A DNA stretch of 64,000 bases. Origin: UBA1563 sp037440065 (GTDB taxonomy: Bacteria > Bacteroidota > Ignavibacteria > Ignavibacteriales > Ignavibacteriaceae). The position numbers and the translations under genes were made by a program. The stretch covers positions 620,001 through 684,000 of the forward strand of contig JBBIUV010000016.1 of the NCBI GenBank assembly GCA_037440065.1, read 5' to 3'. Position 1 is the stretch's first letter. Every line of letters starts with the position of its first letter. The notes below the pieces were generated by a model. That model was given only the letters and a program-made list of their open reading frames with translations. It made no database searches and was not told the origin of the DNA. Below are positions 9,382 through 18,076 of this stretch, one piece after another.

Positions 9382-10305
9382 ATGAATATTGCTTCAATAG
9401 ACATTGGGACAAACACAATTTTACTTCTGATTTCAAATGTTGACATTAAAACAAGTAAGCTTCAAACTCTACACGAAGAAATCAGAATTCCGAGAATTGG
9501 AAGTGAACTCCATCAACTTGGCAAAATCTCAAATCAGAAAATAGATGAACTTGAAAAAATATTACTTGAATATAAAAAAATAGCGGAATTTTATAACTGT
9601 TCCGAGCTATTTATTATTGGAACGCATGCCCTTAGAACTGCTTCAAATAACAAGGAAATACAATCAATGATTTTGGAGAAAACCTCGCTTCACATCGAAA
9701 TAATTTCACCAGAAGTTGAAGCTGAATATGCTTTTTATGGAATAAAAAGTTCTTGTCAAGTAGAAGGAACATTTGGAATCGTTGATATTGGCGGAGGAAG
9801 TACAGAAATAATAATTGGTAAAAAGGATTCAATTATTGATAAAATCAGCTTTCCAATTGGAGTAGTAACTCTTAAAGATGAGTTCATTCGTGGGTACCCA
9901 ATTTCCGAGTCCGATGACATCAATCTAAAATTGGAAATTAACGCTGCCTTTGATAATCTGAAGTTAAAGAAATATGCTCCGGCCACTTTAATAGGCATCT
10001 CCGGAACTCCGACTACACTATCAGCAATAAAGAATAATCTTACGTCATTTGATCCCCATAGAATTGAGAAAACCTTGCTATCACGAAATGAGATATCTGG
10101 TATATTAGAAATTCTTAAAAATTTATCCACTAAAAGTATATTGAAAACTTATGGAGAAATCATTTCTAAAAGAGAAGATATACTTTACGTCGGAGGTGTA
10201 ATCTTATTAACTATAATGGATTATCTAATATTAACTGATCTTAAGGTTAGCACATATGGAATTAGACACGGCATAATTTATAAAAAAATGATAGACAAGA
10301 AATAA
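9382..10305 (+). CDS. Ppx/GppA family phosphatase
   Basis: Member of the ASKHA-fold exopolyphosphatase / guanosine pentaphosphatase family, which hydrolyses polyphosphate or pppGpp. Phosphate-loop motifs are visible: SIDIGTNTILLLI at residues 5-17 and GIVDIGGGSTEIIIG near 133-147, and the ISGTPTTLSAI segment near 212-222 completes the two-domain core. At 307 aa it lacks the C-terminal HD-like domain of long Ppx enzymes. No polyphosphate kinase gene is nearby. Its 3' end overlaps the convergent zinc-ribbon membrane gene by 28 nt. Polyphosphate versus pppGpp specificity cannot be read from the sequence. Confidence 0.9.
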   Translation: MNIASIDIGTNTILLLISNVDIKTSKLQTLHEEIRIPRIGSELHQLGKISNQKIDELEKILLEYKKIAEFYNCSELFIIGTHALRTASNNKEIQSMILEKTSLHIEIISPEVEAEYAFYGIKSSCQVEGTFGIVDIGGGSTEIIIGKKDSIIDKISFPIGVVTLKDEFIRGYPISESDDINLKLEINAAFDNLKLKKYAPATLIGISGTPTTLSAIKNNLTSFDPHRIEKTLLSRNEISGILEILKNLSTKSILKTYGEIISKREDILYVGGVILLTIMDYLILTDLKVSTYGIRHGIIYKKMIDKK

Positions 10306-10967
10306 ATTAATCCGATCAAAATCAAACTAGCAAAAAACGGCGTGGATTTTTTATTAATGTAAATTGAAAAAAAGATTTTTGTTAGGTAAATGTTCCAGAA
10401 CGTGATCCCCAATTCAAGTATCAAAAATAGATAGGCAAAATTCTTCTTTATTAAAAAAGGTGACGGATTAAAGGTAAATAACTGCTCCCCAAATACAATA
10501 AATTCTAGAATAAAAATGATGAACAATCCGAATAATTGTGGGCTGAAGGAATAAATAAGTGTAGCAAAAAAATCTTTCATCCGGAAATCACTTTTCCCTC
10601 TTCCTTTAAGCATAATCCTTTTTAACACTAACCCGCCAATCAAAATCAAAGTAACTACACTTAAAAAAAAGTATAAAAAAGAAGAAATTGAAAAACTTCT
10701 CTCGAATACAACTCCAGACACCAGTGACCCAACCAGAAATATTTTGAAAAGTGATGCACAAAGTACGAAAATTGTAAAATTCTTCTGCTCAGCCTGAATG
10801 ATTTGGATTAAAGCCACTTTGGGATTTTCTATTAACAACCCTAATATTTTCCAAAAATCAATATTGGGAATTCTGTCTCTTGTAATTGAACCACAATTTT
10901 TACAAACACTCAAAAAAAGCGGATTTTCTTTTGCACAATGCGAACATGATACGAAATAATCAGACAT
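10278..10967 (-). CDS. Zinc-ribbon, Yip1-like integral membrane protein
   Basis: 229 aa. The N-terminus carries a C-x2-C...C-x2-C zinc ribbon (CSHCAKENPLFLSVCKNCG, about residues 9-27). An amphipathic stretch and about five membrane helices between residues 65 and 228 follow. The layout (ribbon, linker, five helices) resembles bacterial Yip1-domain proteins of unknown role. It precedes no gene on its strand except by overlap with the convergent ppx-like gene, and it sits 5 nt after the DUF5683 gene's neighbour boundary, so it may be the distal gene's partner in the parAB run or have its own promoter. Confidence 0.65.
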   Translation of the reverse strand: MSDYFVSCSHCAKENPLFLSVCKNCGSITRDRIPNIDFWKILGLLIENPKVALIQIIQAEQKNFTIFVLCASLFKIFLVGSLVSGVVFERSFSISSFLYFFLSVVTLILIGGLVLKRIMLKGRGKSDFRMKDFFATLIYSFSPQLFGLFIIFILEFIVFGEQLFTFNPSPFLIKKNFAYLFLILELGITFWNIYLTKIFFSIYINKKSTPFFASLILIGLIYFLSIIFL

Positions 10968-10972
10968 ATAAA

Positions 10973-11464
10973 TTAAAAATGCATCCTAATGTTTAACATC
11001 GGTTGGTGGCGGTAAAAGTCTTCTGTTACGGAAAAATCAAAAAGATGAGCATCAACGTACGCATCAACAAGGGTGGCCAAATAGGTAAAAGCTAAATACA
11101 TCGTAAATAAATCACGCTGATCTCTATAAAAATCTCTATTTACTCTATTTTGAGAAGTTGGTGATATTAAATATAAGCGTTGATAGTTCTTATAATCTTT
11201 ATTATTTTGGATGTAATTGTAAATGAACCAACCTCCAACACCCAAGACAATTGGAGTTTTCCAATAAGACTCATTATAAATTTGTCCCCAACCTGGAATA
11301 ACCGCACTTCTTAAAACAGCTCCCCATGCAGATTTCTGCATCACAAAAGTGGTATCAACACTATTTGAATCCGCTACTGCAACCGAATCTTGGGCAACCG
11401 AAAGAATCGGACACATAGAAACGAGCAAGAGTATTTTAATTATAATTTTTTTCAATGAGATCAA
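10973..11464 (-). CDS. DUF5683 domain protein, exported
   Basis: 163 aa with a signal peptide (ILLLVSMCPILSVAQ), then the family core KSAWGAVLRSAVIPGWGQIYNESYW followed by a hydrophobic helix (TPIVLGVGGWFIYNYI). The GWGQIYN box is the hallmark of DUF5683. The start is a TTG, either 11464 or 11455, inside the 3' end of parB (20-29 nt overlap). A DUF5683 gene directly after parB is a recurrent arrangement in Bacteroidetes, which supports both calls. Function is unknown; an envelope role is likely. Confidence 0.85.
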   Translation of the reverse strand: MISLKKIIIKILLLVSMCPILSVAQDSVAVADSNSVDTTFVMQKSAWGAVLRSAVIPGWGQIYNESYWKTPIVLGVGGWFIYNYIQNNKDYKNYQRLYLISPTSQNRVNRDFYRDQRDLFTMYLAFTYLATLVDAYVDAHLFDFSVTEDFYRHQPMLNIRMHF

Positions 11465-12377
11465 ACAAGTCTAATAATCTATCTAATTCATCTGACGAAT
11501 AAAATTCAATTACAACTTCGCCGGTTCCATCTTGTTTTACTTTGCAAAGGACTTTTGTTCCGAAGATTTTTCTTAACTTATCCTCAAGAGCTAATACGGA
11601 AGTTGAAGTTGTTATACCTCCAGGCGTTTTTAAAGAAAATGATTTTTTTTCCGCCGAAGTTGTCGTAAGCATTTTTTTAACCAAGGATTCCACTTTACGT
11701 ACTGATAAGCTCCCCTCTTTTATTTTCGCTAATGCATCAAGCTGCATTGAATGAGATGGAAGATTGATTAACGCACGTGCGTGCCCCATGGTTATCTCAT
11801 CTTTAATAAGAGCTTGCTGAATTTCTTGCGGCAGTTTTAATAATCGAATTGAATTTGCGACTGTCGTTCGATCTTTCCCAACTCTTTCTGCAATTTGCTC
11901 TTGTGTCAAATTGCATTCTTCCATTAGGCGTTTAAAAGCCAGTCCTACTTCGATAGGGTTTAATTTTTCACGTTGGATATTCTCAATTATCGCCATTGAT
12001 AACATTACGTCATCGGAAAGCACTTCAATTATATAGGCGGGAATATCGATAAGTCCAATTTCTTTGCAAGCTCTTAGGCGCCGCTCCCCGGAGACAACCT
12101 GATATTTACCTTCGTCAATCTTCCTAACAGTTATAGGTTGAATCAACCCATTCGTAAAAATTGAAGCTTTCAGTTCATCTAAGGCACCCTGATCGAAATG
12201 CATTCTCGGTTGAAAAGGGTTTGGTGAAATATTTTCTATTTTTAATCTTAAAAGCAACTCATTTTTACTTTCATCACTCCGAACAACATTTTCCTGCTCA
12301 ACCACATTTGTTGAAGGCTTTAAAAGAGCATCTAAACCTCGGCCTAATCCTTGTCTCATCTTATTCATTGGTTGCAA
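11436..12377 (-). CDS. parB: Chromosome partitioning protein ParB
   Basis: CTP-dependent DNA clamp of the chromosomal ParABS segregation system. The N-terminus (RQGLGRGLDALL) contacts ParA. The CTPase/ParB domain follows (NPFQPRMHFD, GLIQPITVRK, VVSGERRLRA), then the HTH (LTQEQIAERVGKDRTTVANSIRLLKLP, about 150-180) and a C-terminal dimerisation domain. The first ATG is 12377; ATGs at 12368 and 12359 give almost the same protein, and the last gives the canonical MRQGLGRGL start. It overlaps parA by up to 17 nt. I found no consensus parS site in the window. Confidence 0.95.
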   Translation of the reverse strand: MQPMNKMRQGLGRGLDALLKPSTNVVEQENVVRSDESKNELLLRLKIENISPNPFQPRMHFDQGALDELKASIFTNGLIQPITVRKIDEGKYQVVSGERRLRACKEIGLIDIPAYIIEVLSDDVMLSMAIIENIQREKLNPIEVGLAFKRLMEECNLTQEQIAERVGKDRTTVANSIRLLKLPQEIQQALIKDEITMGHARALINLPSHSMQLDALAKIKEGSLSVRKVESLVKKMLTTTSAEKKSFSLKTPGGITTSTSVLALEDKLRKIFGTKVLCKVKQDGTGEVVIEFYSSDELDRLLDLFDLIEKNYN

Positions 12378-13146
12378 CTTTTTTTAGTTTTCCATTTCTT
12401 TCAATTAATTCCGAAGCCAAAGCAATATAATTTTTTGCACCGCTTGATACCGCATCATAGAGAAGAATCGGTTTACCATAACTAGGAGCTTCCGACAATC
12501 TCACATTTCTGTGAATAACGGTATTAAAAACTTTGTCACCAAAATATTTTTTAACTTCTTCAGATACCTGTTGAGATAACCTCAAACGGATGTCAAACAT
12601 GGTAAGTAAAACTCCTTCAATCGTTAATTTCGGATTAAAGTTCTGCTTAACAATGTTGATCGTGTTTAACAATTGCCCGAGACCTTCCAATGCAAAATAT
12701 TCGCATTGGACGGGGATTAAAACAGAATTTGATGCAGATAATGCATTCAAAGTTAATAAACCAAGCGAAGGTGGACAATCGATGATGACATAATCGTACT
12801 CATTTGATATTTCGGCTAATCTTTGCTTTAATAGCATTTCTCTATTTTCCATGTCAACCATTTCAATCTCAGCTCCGACAAGATTTATGTTGGAGGCGAG
12901 AACATTTAAAAATGGCATAAAACTCGGAATGATAACTTCCTTTATCGGCTGTGTACCTATTAAAACTTCATAGATTGAAGGTGACTGATTAAAAATGCTT
13001 AAACCCGAGGAAGAGTTCGCCTGAGGATCAATATCAATTAAAAGAACTTGTTTTTCTGCTGCTGCCAAAGACGCAGAGATATTAATAGCTGTAGTAGTTT
13101 TTCCTACACCACCTTTTTGATTAGCAACGGTTATTATTTTGCCCAT
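12361..13146 (-). CDS. parA: Chromosome partitioning ATPase ParA (Soj)
   Basis: 261-aa P-loop ATPase that forms a nucleoid-bound gradient to move ParB-parS complexes. The deviant Walker A KGGVGKTTTAINISASLA lies at residues 11-28, the Walker A' DIDPQANSSSG near 39-49, and the Walker B segment VIIDCPPSLG near 119-128. The lack of an N-terminal HTH marks it as a chromosomal-type Soj/ParA. It is followed immediately by parB and the DUF5683 gene. The 84-bp upstream gap is AT-rich and could hold the promoter. Confidence 0.96.
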   Translation of the reverse strand: MGKIITVANQKGGVGKTTTAINISASLAAAEKQVLLIDIDPQANSSSGLSIFNQSPSIYEVLIGTQPIKEVIIPSFMPFLNVLASNINLVGAEIEMVDMENREMLLKQRLAEISNEYDYVIIDCPPSLGLLTLNALSASNSVLIPVQCEYFALEGLGQLLNTINIVKQNFNPKLTIEGVLLTMFDIRLRLSQQVSEEVKKYFGDKVFNTVIHRNVRLSEAPSYGKPILLYDAVSSGAKNYIALASELIERNGKLKKVATNE

Positions 13147-13230
13147 TATTTCCTAAAATTGTCGTACTGAAAATTCTTCTTTTACTTTCAAAGTTACATA
13201 AAAAGCGAGGAACTAAGAAATATTTTCGAT

Positions 13231-13911
13231 TCAATTAATGGTGATTTCTTCACCAAAATCCAATACTCTGCACTGTTTCCCGATTTCTTCTACTTTATTT
13301 TTAAATTCGTATGCATCAGTTGAAATTACTGCAAATGTGTTATAATGCATTGGAACAGCAATTACAGGATTAACGAATTGTACCGCACGTACAGCGTCTT
13401 CAATTCCCATTGTAAAATTATCGCCAATTGGTAAAAGCATGTAATCGATTTTATTCAATTCCCCAATTAATTTCATGTCGAGGAAAAGTCCTGTATCTCC
13501 CGTGTGATAAATAATCTTATTTTCTATAAACAAAAGGACACCTGCTGGTTCCCCGGCATATTGCATTTCATCAGTCATCGATCCATGATGAGCAATCGTA
13601 AACTTTACTTTTCCAAACGGAAAATCATGACTTCCGCCGATATGCATCTTGTGTGTGTTAAATCCTTGTTTATCTAAGATCATTCCTAATTCATTAACAG
13701 AAATTATCTGTGAGTTGTAAGCCCGTGCAATTTTTTTTGCATCTCCAAGATGGTCGCCATGTGCGTGAGTCAGGATGATAAAATCTGCAAAAACATCATC
13801 GGATTTTACCGGAGAATTTGGATTCCCGTCTAAGAAAGGATCAATTAAAATACGTAATCCTTCCTCCGTAGTAATTTGGAAAGCCGAATGAGACAAATAT
13901 TTCAGTTTCAT
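13231..13911 (-). CDS. UPF0173 metal-dependent hydrolase (metallo-beta-lactamase fold)
   Basis: 226 aa. The dinuclear metal motif H-x-H-x-D-H is at 49-54 (THAHGDHLGDA). Further ligands are expected in AHHGS (about 110) and HTGDTG (about 136), and VPMHYNTF near the C-terminus closes the site. The compact fold and the IGGSHDFPFGKVKFT segment are typical of the UPF0173/YtkL group of unknown substrate. It stands after the GT2 gene on the same strand with a 13-nt gap, so it may be the last gene of the folP-cdaA-GT2 run. Confidence 0.9.
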   Translation of the reverse strand: MKLKYLSHSAFQITTEEGLRILIDPFLDGNPNSPVKSDDVFADFIILTHAHGDHLGDAKKIARAYNSQIISVNELGMILDKQGFNTHKMHIGGSHDFPFGKVKFTIAHHGSMTDEMQYAGEPAGVLLFIENKIIYHTGDTGLFLDMKLIGELNKIDYMLLPIGDNFTMGIEDAVRAVQFVNPVIAVPMHYNTFAVISTDAYEFKNKVEEIGKQCRVLDFGEEITIN

Positions 13912-13924
13912 ACATTTTCTCCTT

Positions 13925-14584
13925 TTAATATTTCAAAATAACCTTGATGAATTTGGGTATAACCGTAAAAGCTTTAATTGCACTTTTCTGATTATCATAT
14001 TTTGTAGAAATATCAATAAATGAAATCTCTATTCCTTTTTTTGCAGCTCGAAGAATCATTTCACTCTCGGCTTCAAAACCGGTAGTCTCGGGAAGAATAT
14101 CTTGTAAAATTGAACTTTCAAATCCGCGAAAACCGGATTGACTGTCTAAAATATTTTGTTTAGTCTTGATCGAAAGAATTTTAGAAGTTATAGTGTTACT
14201 TAAAACTCTCATAAAGGGCATTTCCTTAAAAGAAATATTCCGCCTTCCGATCACAAATTTTGAACTCTCCAAAGCCTTGATAAAAAATGGAATAAACTTT
14301 GGCTCATGCTGATAATCTGAATCTAGTGTAATTATATATTTACAATCAAGAGAAAGAGCTTTTATTATTCCGGCTTTTAGAGCACCTCCCTTTCCTATAT
14401 TAGATTCATAATTAATAAGATGAATTTTCGAGTTTACGCAGAACGAATAATCAAAACATTGGGTGGAGCCGTCATTTACAAGAATAAGTTCATCAACGTA
14501 CGGTAGAGTGTCTTGAATAACTTTATAAAAAATATTTTCCGAATTGAAGAACGGGATGACTGCAGCAACTAATCTTTTATCGAT
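13925..14584 (-). CDS. GT2-family glycosyltransferase (polyprenyl-phosphate type), no canonical start codon
   Basis: The frame is open from just after an in-frame TAG near 14630 down to 13925 and encodes a normal short GT-A glycosyltransferase: LVAAVIPFFNSEN, ILVNDGST, YESNIGKGGALKAGI, the metal-binding LDSDYQHEP and QSGFRGF. There is no ATG, GTG or TTG upstream of 14272, which lies after the DSD motif and so cannot be the start. The family's usual N-terminus begins just before VAAVIPFFN, exactly where an ATC (14584-14582) overlaps the cdaA stop, with GGAAAG 7 nt upstream. I place the start there (219 aa). Related enzymes transfer sugars to undecaprenyl or dolichyl phosphate. Alternatives are a start-codon lesion or assembly error. 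Confidence 0.75.
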   Translation of the reverse strand: MDKRLVAAVIPFFNSENIFYKVIQDTLPYVDELILVNDGSTQCFDYSFCVNSKIHLINYESNIGKGGALKAGIIKALSLDCKYIITLDSDYQHEPKFIPFFIKALESSKFVIGRRNISFKEMPFMRVLSNTITSKILSIKTKQNILDSQSGFRGFESSILQDILPETTGFEAESEMILRAAKKGIEISFIDISTKYDNQKSAIKAFTVIPKFIKVILKY

Positions 14585-15392
14585 TGCTAAACTTTCCGAA
14601 TAATTTTTTAATGTTGATTTTATTTTTAACCGGAGCTATGTACATTAGTTTTTGACGTAGTGCTTCTTTTGCAAGTCCTCTAGTTAAGATCCCATTTTCT
14701 GCTATCGAAATGCTTCCGGTTTCTTCCGAAACTATAACACAAAGTACATCCGCAACCTCAGAAATTCCTAGTCCCGCACGATGCCTCATTCCAAGGGATT
14801 CTCCTTTATACGAGGTAATTGAAGTTAAAGGGAGAGTACATCGAGCGGCTTCAATCATATTTCCCTTAATGATAACAGCACCATCGTGAAGTGGAGTTCG
14901 AGGAAAGAAGATGGAGCGAAGTAGATCTTTTGATAATATTGCATTGACTAAATCGCCAGTTTCAGAAATACCCCGAATTCCTTTCGATCTTACTATTACC
15001 ATCAAAGCTCCGTGCTGGAATTGCGAGAGTTCAAATGCAGCTTCAGCGATAATGGTAGCCACTTCTTGCGTTTCACCCTTTTGCCCGAAACGTAGAATCG
15101 GACTTCTTGCAAGTAACATTAAAATTCTTCTGATTTCCGGTTGGAATAAGATAATGAATGCGATAATCCAGATTTCAGTAATAAATTTCAGCAACCAATT
15201 TACTGCTCGTAAATTAAGAATTTGCGAAATAAAGGAGAGCAAAAAGACGAGCATTAATCCAAGAAAGATTTGTGATGCAACCGTACCTTTTAACACTGTG
15301 TATAACTTATAAATAATTACACTTACGATTGAAATATCGATTACATCAATAAATGTGACTGAAATAAATCCTATTTTAAATAGTTCAAACAT
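14577..15392 (-). CDS. cdaA: Diadenylate cyclase CdaA (c-di-AMP synthase)
   Basis: Membrane enzyme condensing two ATP to cyclic di-AMP, a second messenger for osmotic and cell-wall homeostasis. Three N-terminal helices (about 14-34, 40-58, 68-84) precede the DAC domain, with DGA at 170-172 and RHRA at 203-206 both intact. 271 aa matches CdaA. It overlaps folP by 8 nt; folP-cdaA adjacency is common in Bacteroidetes, whereas Firmicutes pair cdaA with cdaR and glmM. No c-di-AMP phosphodiesterase (GdpP or PgpH) is visible here. Confidence 0.95.
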   Translation of the reverse strand: MFELFKIGFISVTFIDVIDISIVSVIIYKLYTVLKGTVASQIFLGLMLVFLLSFISQILNLRAVNWLLKFITEIWIIAFIILFQPEIRRILMLLARSPILRFGQKGETQEVATIIAEAAFELSQFQHGALMVIVRSKGIRGISETGDLVNAILSKDLLRSIFFPRTPLHDGAVIIKGNMIEAARCTLPLTSITSYKGESLGMRHRAGLGISEVADVLCVIVSEETGSISIAENGILTRGLAKEALRQKLMYIAPVKNKINIKKLFGKFSNR

Positions 15393-16215
15393 TTGTTAAT
15401 GCCGACATAAGTTTTTTTGTTACTGAGCCAAGTGTCATATTATGAGTTCGTATTACGTTCGCACCATTTGACAGTGCAACAGCCTCCATTATCGAAGTTG
15501 GAATATCTCTTTCGTTAATCCCAAGATCAAGAGATTTTCCGAGAAAAGATTTTCGAGAAAGTCCTATTAACAGAGGGTAATCCAATTTCTTAAATTCATT
15601 TAATTGCTTAATTATTTTAAAATTATGTTCAACGGTTTTTCCAAATCCAATACCCGGATCAATAAATATTTTTTTTACTCCATATTCTTTTGCAGTAGAT
15701 ATTTGGTTTTCCAAAAACTTGTAAATTTCTTTAACCACGTTTTTATAAGATGGACTCAATTGCATCGATTGAGGATTTCCCTTCATGTGCATGATTACTA
15801 ATCCAGCATTAAAAGAAGCTGTAACTTCAAATATTTTTTCGTCAAAGCATCCACCGCTCACATCATTAACTATTGCAGCACCTGCCTCTAAAGCTGCATT
15901 TGCTACTTCACTCTTAGTTGTATCGATCGAAATCAGCATATCATTTTTCTTTTTCAATAATGATTTAATTACAGGAATGGTTCTAGATATTTCTTCATCT
16001 ATTGAAATTGGGTTAGCTCCGGGACGGGTTGATTCTCCGCCAATATCAAGTATATCGGCGCCTTGTTTTATTAATAGTAAACCATGTTTAACCGCTAATT
16101 CAGGTTCAAAGTAATTCCCCCCATCCGAAAAAGAGTCGGGCGTAACATTCACGATTCCCATAAAATTGGGTTTTCTAAAATCTAAAATACCATTTTCAAA
16201 TTTGTACTTTTTCAA
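15385..16215 (-). CDS. folP: Dihydropteroate synthase
   Basis: TIM-barrel enzyme joining p-aminobenzoate to dihydropterin pyrophosphate in folate synthesis; the sulfonamide target. Signatures: GIVNVTPDSFSDGG (about 20-33), GADILDIGGESTRPGA (53-68), SIDTTKSEVA, VNDVSGG, FIDPGIGFGK and the final IRTHN motif. 276 aa is standard. It starts with TTG at 16215, giving MKKYKFENGILDF, without a convincing ribosome-binding site. It heads a run into cdaA and the GT2 gene and follows nagA after 17 bp. Confidence 0.96.
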   Translation of the reverse strand: MKKYKFENGILDFRKPNFMGIVNVTPDSFSDGGNYFEPELAVKHGLLLIKQGADILDIGGESTRPGANPISIDEEISRTIPVIKSLLKKKNDMLISIDTTKSEVANAALEAGAAIVNDVSGGCFDEKIFEVTASFNAGLVIMHMKGNPQSMQLSPSYKNVVKEIYKFLENQISTAKEYGVKKIFIDPGIGFGKTVEHNFKIIKQLNEFKKLDYPLLIGLSRKSFLGKSLDLGINERDIPTSIMEAVALSNGANVIRTHNMTLGSVTKKLMSALTNV

Positions 16216-16232
16216 TAATACTTTATTAATAC

Positions 16233-17405
16233 TTAATTATTGCCTAAAGTTTTTTGGTAAACTATTTTTCCTCTCATAACGGTCATCACTACTTCATAAT
16301 CATCGTTTAATACAACCATATCAGCATCCTTTCCAACCGCTAAAATACCTCGCTTGTTTTCTATATTAAGTACTTTCGCACCATTTAATGAAGCCATTCT
16401 AACTGCATCGGTTATTTTTGTGTTGGCAGTTTCAACAAGATTCTTAATTGCTCTATTTAAAGTTAACGTGCTTCCGGCGAGAGTTCCATCCGGAAGAAAA
16501 GCTTTTTCATCTTTCATATAGATTTTTTGATCAGCGAATTCATATTCACCCTCATGCATTCCGCCCGCGCGGATTGAATCTGTGATAAGAATTATTCCAC
16601 TCGCGCCTTTTAATTTTAATAATAATTCCATCACCGCCGGATGAACGTGAAGTTTGTCAGCAATCAATTCAATTTTCAATTCGTTTCTTAACAAAGCACC
16701 AAGAATTACCCCACCATCTCTATGGTGAAAGGGTTTCATCGCATTAAAAATATGAGTAACATGTGCTGCACCGTTATCGATCGCTATTTCAATCTCATCA
16801 TACGTCGCCATCGAATGTCCAATTGAAAGAACTACTCCTCTCTTGGCAGCCGCTCGCATAACTTGAATAGCACCGGGTAATTCCGGAGCGATTGTCATAA
16901 TTTTTATTAATCCTTTTGAAGCTTCCCACATCGCTTCCCATGATTCAACAGTCGGTTCCCATAAATAATTTTCATTCATGGCTCCCTTCAATCCCTTATT
17001 TAAATATGGACCTTCCATATGGATGCCGTAAATATTAGAATCAGGATGTTCTTCGATATATGTAGCAACCCTGCTTAAGTCATCCAATAGTTGTTGATAT
17101 GGTTTTGCAAAAAGTGAAGCTAAAATAGTTGTTGAACCATTTCCAATGAAATAATCACTAACCATTTTGATACTTTCATCATTCGGGTCAGCAAATCCAT
17201 TTCCACCACCACCATGAACAAGCAAATCCACAAATCCAGGCACAATTGTGTGTCCACTAATATCTATGACTTTGCATTTGTCAGGAATTTTTACATCGTT
17301 AGATTTTCCTAACTCGTGAATTACTTCATCTTCAAAAACTATGGCTCCGTTTTTAACTATTCTGAATGGCGTCACAATTTTTCCGCCAACTAATGCGTAA
17401 CTCAT
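16233..17405 (-). CDS. nagA: N-acetylglucosamine-6-phosphate deacetylase
   Basis: Amidohydrolase-superfamily enzyme making glucosamine-6-phosphate in amino-sugar recycling. Metal and catalytic residues are visible: E131 in HMEGPYLNKG, H197 (SIGHS), H218 (THIFNAM) and general base D276 (LITDSIRAGG). At the first metal motif the sequence is D60-L-L-V-H64, where two-metal NagA proteins have H-x-H and E. coli has Q-x-N, so only the second His is kept. A GAGG ribosome-binding site precedes the ATG. nagB is 4.6 kb away on the other strand. Confidence 0.94.
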   Translation of the reverse strand: MSYALVGGKIVTPFRIVKNGAIVFEDEVIHELGKSNDVKIPDKCKVIDISGHTIVPGFVDLLVHGGGGNGFADPNDESIKMVSDYFIGNGSTTILASLFAKPYQQLLDDLSRVATYIEEHPDSNIYGIHMEGPYLNKGLKGAMNENYLWEPTVESWEAMWEASKGLIKIMTIAPELPGAIQVMRAAAKRGVVLSIGHSMATYDEIEIAIDNGAAHVTHIFNAMKPFHHRDGGVILGALLRNELKIELIADKLHVHPAVMELLLKLKGASGIILITDSIRAGGMHEGEYEFADQKIYMKDEKAFLPDGTLAGSTLTLNRAIKNLVETANTKITDAVRMASLNGAKVLNIENKRGILAVGKDADMVVLNDDYEVVMTVMRGKIVYQKTLGNN

Positions 17406-17422
17406 TTTTTCCTCAATAAATT

Positions 17423-18076
17423 TTATCTAATTGCATTTTTCAATTCTGCGGTAGCTGCTGTGATATTATCAGCATGAAAAATAGAAGACCCCGCCACAAA
17501 AATATCGCATCCAACCTTTTTAATTTTTTTAACCGTTTCCTTCTTGACGCCTCCGTCAATCTCTATCTTATAATCATAATTAAACTCATCACGTAGTTTT
17601 TTAAGCTCTTCAATTTTAATTAGGGAAGAATTAATAAATTTTTGTCCGCCAAAACCGGGATTAACAGACATCACCAAAACAAGATCAACATCTACTAAAA
17701 TATTTACTAAGGTAGAAACTGGAGTTGCCGGATTAATTGCTACACCAGCTTTGCATCCAAAAGATTTTATTAATTGAATGGTTCGGTGTAAATGCGGCAC
17801 AGCCTCTTGATGCACAGTAATATATGTCGAACCAGCCTTTGCAAATTCGGGAATAAGTGAATCGGGAGAAGTTATCATTAAATGAACATCCAGTGGAAGT
17901 TTTGTACTTCTTTTTGATGCTTCAACGATTAAAGGACCGACGGTAAGATTTGGGACAAAATGTCCATCCATAACATCGCAATGAATAAGATCGGCTCCGC
18001 CAAGTTCAACTGCTCGAATTTGTTGCGCAAGATTTGAAAAGTCAGCCGATAAAATTGATGGAGCTAATAAGTTCAT
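17423..18076 (-). CDS. rpe: Ribulose-phosphate 3-epimerase
   Basis: Pentose-phosphate-pathway epimerase interconverting ribulose-5-P and xylulose-5-P. The TIM-barrel motifs SILSADFSNLAQQI, HCDVMDGHFVPNLTVGP, DVHLMI, VMSVNPGFGGQKF, EIDGGV and FVAGSSIF are all present, including the metal-binding His and Asp residues. 217 aa is typical. The ATG overlaps the stop of the PASTA gene as ATGA (18073-18076), so the two are probably translationally coupled. Confidence 0.97.
   Translation of the reverse strand: MNLLAPSILSADFSNLAQQIRAVELGGADLIHCDVMDGHFVPNLTVGPLIVEASKRSTKLPLDVHLMITSPDSLIPEFAKAGSTYITVHQEAVPHLHRTIQLIKSFGCKAGVAINPATPVSTLVNILVDVDLVLVMSVNPGFGGQKFINSSLIKIEELKKLRDEFNYDYKIEIDGGVKKETVKKIKKVGCDIFVAGSSIFHADNITAATAELKNAIR

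Noticed and set aside
13925..14272. 115-aa ORF starting with TTG, as a separate small gene
   Set aside because: It is only the C-terminal half of the GT2 glycosyltransferase; the conserved N-terminal half is in the same frame upstream.
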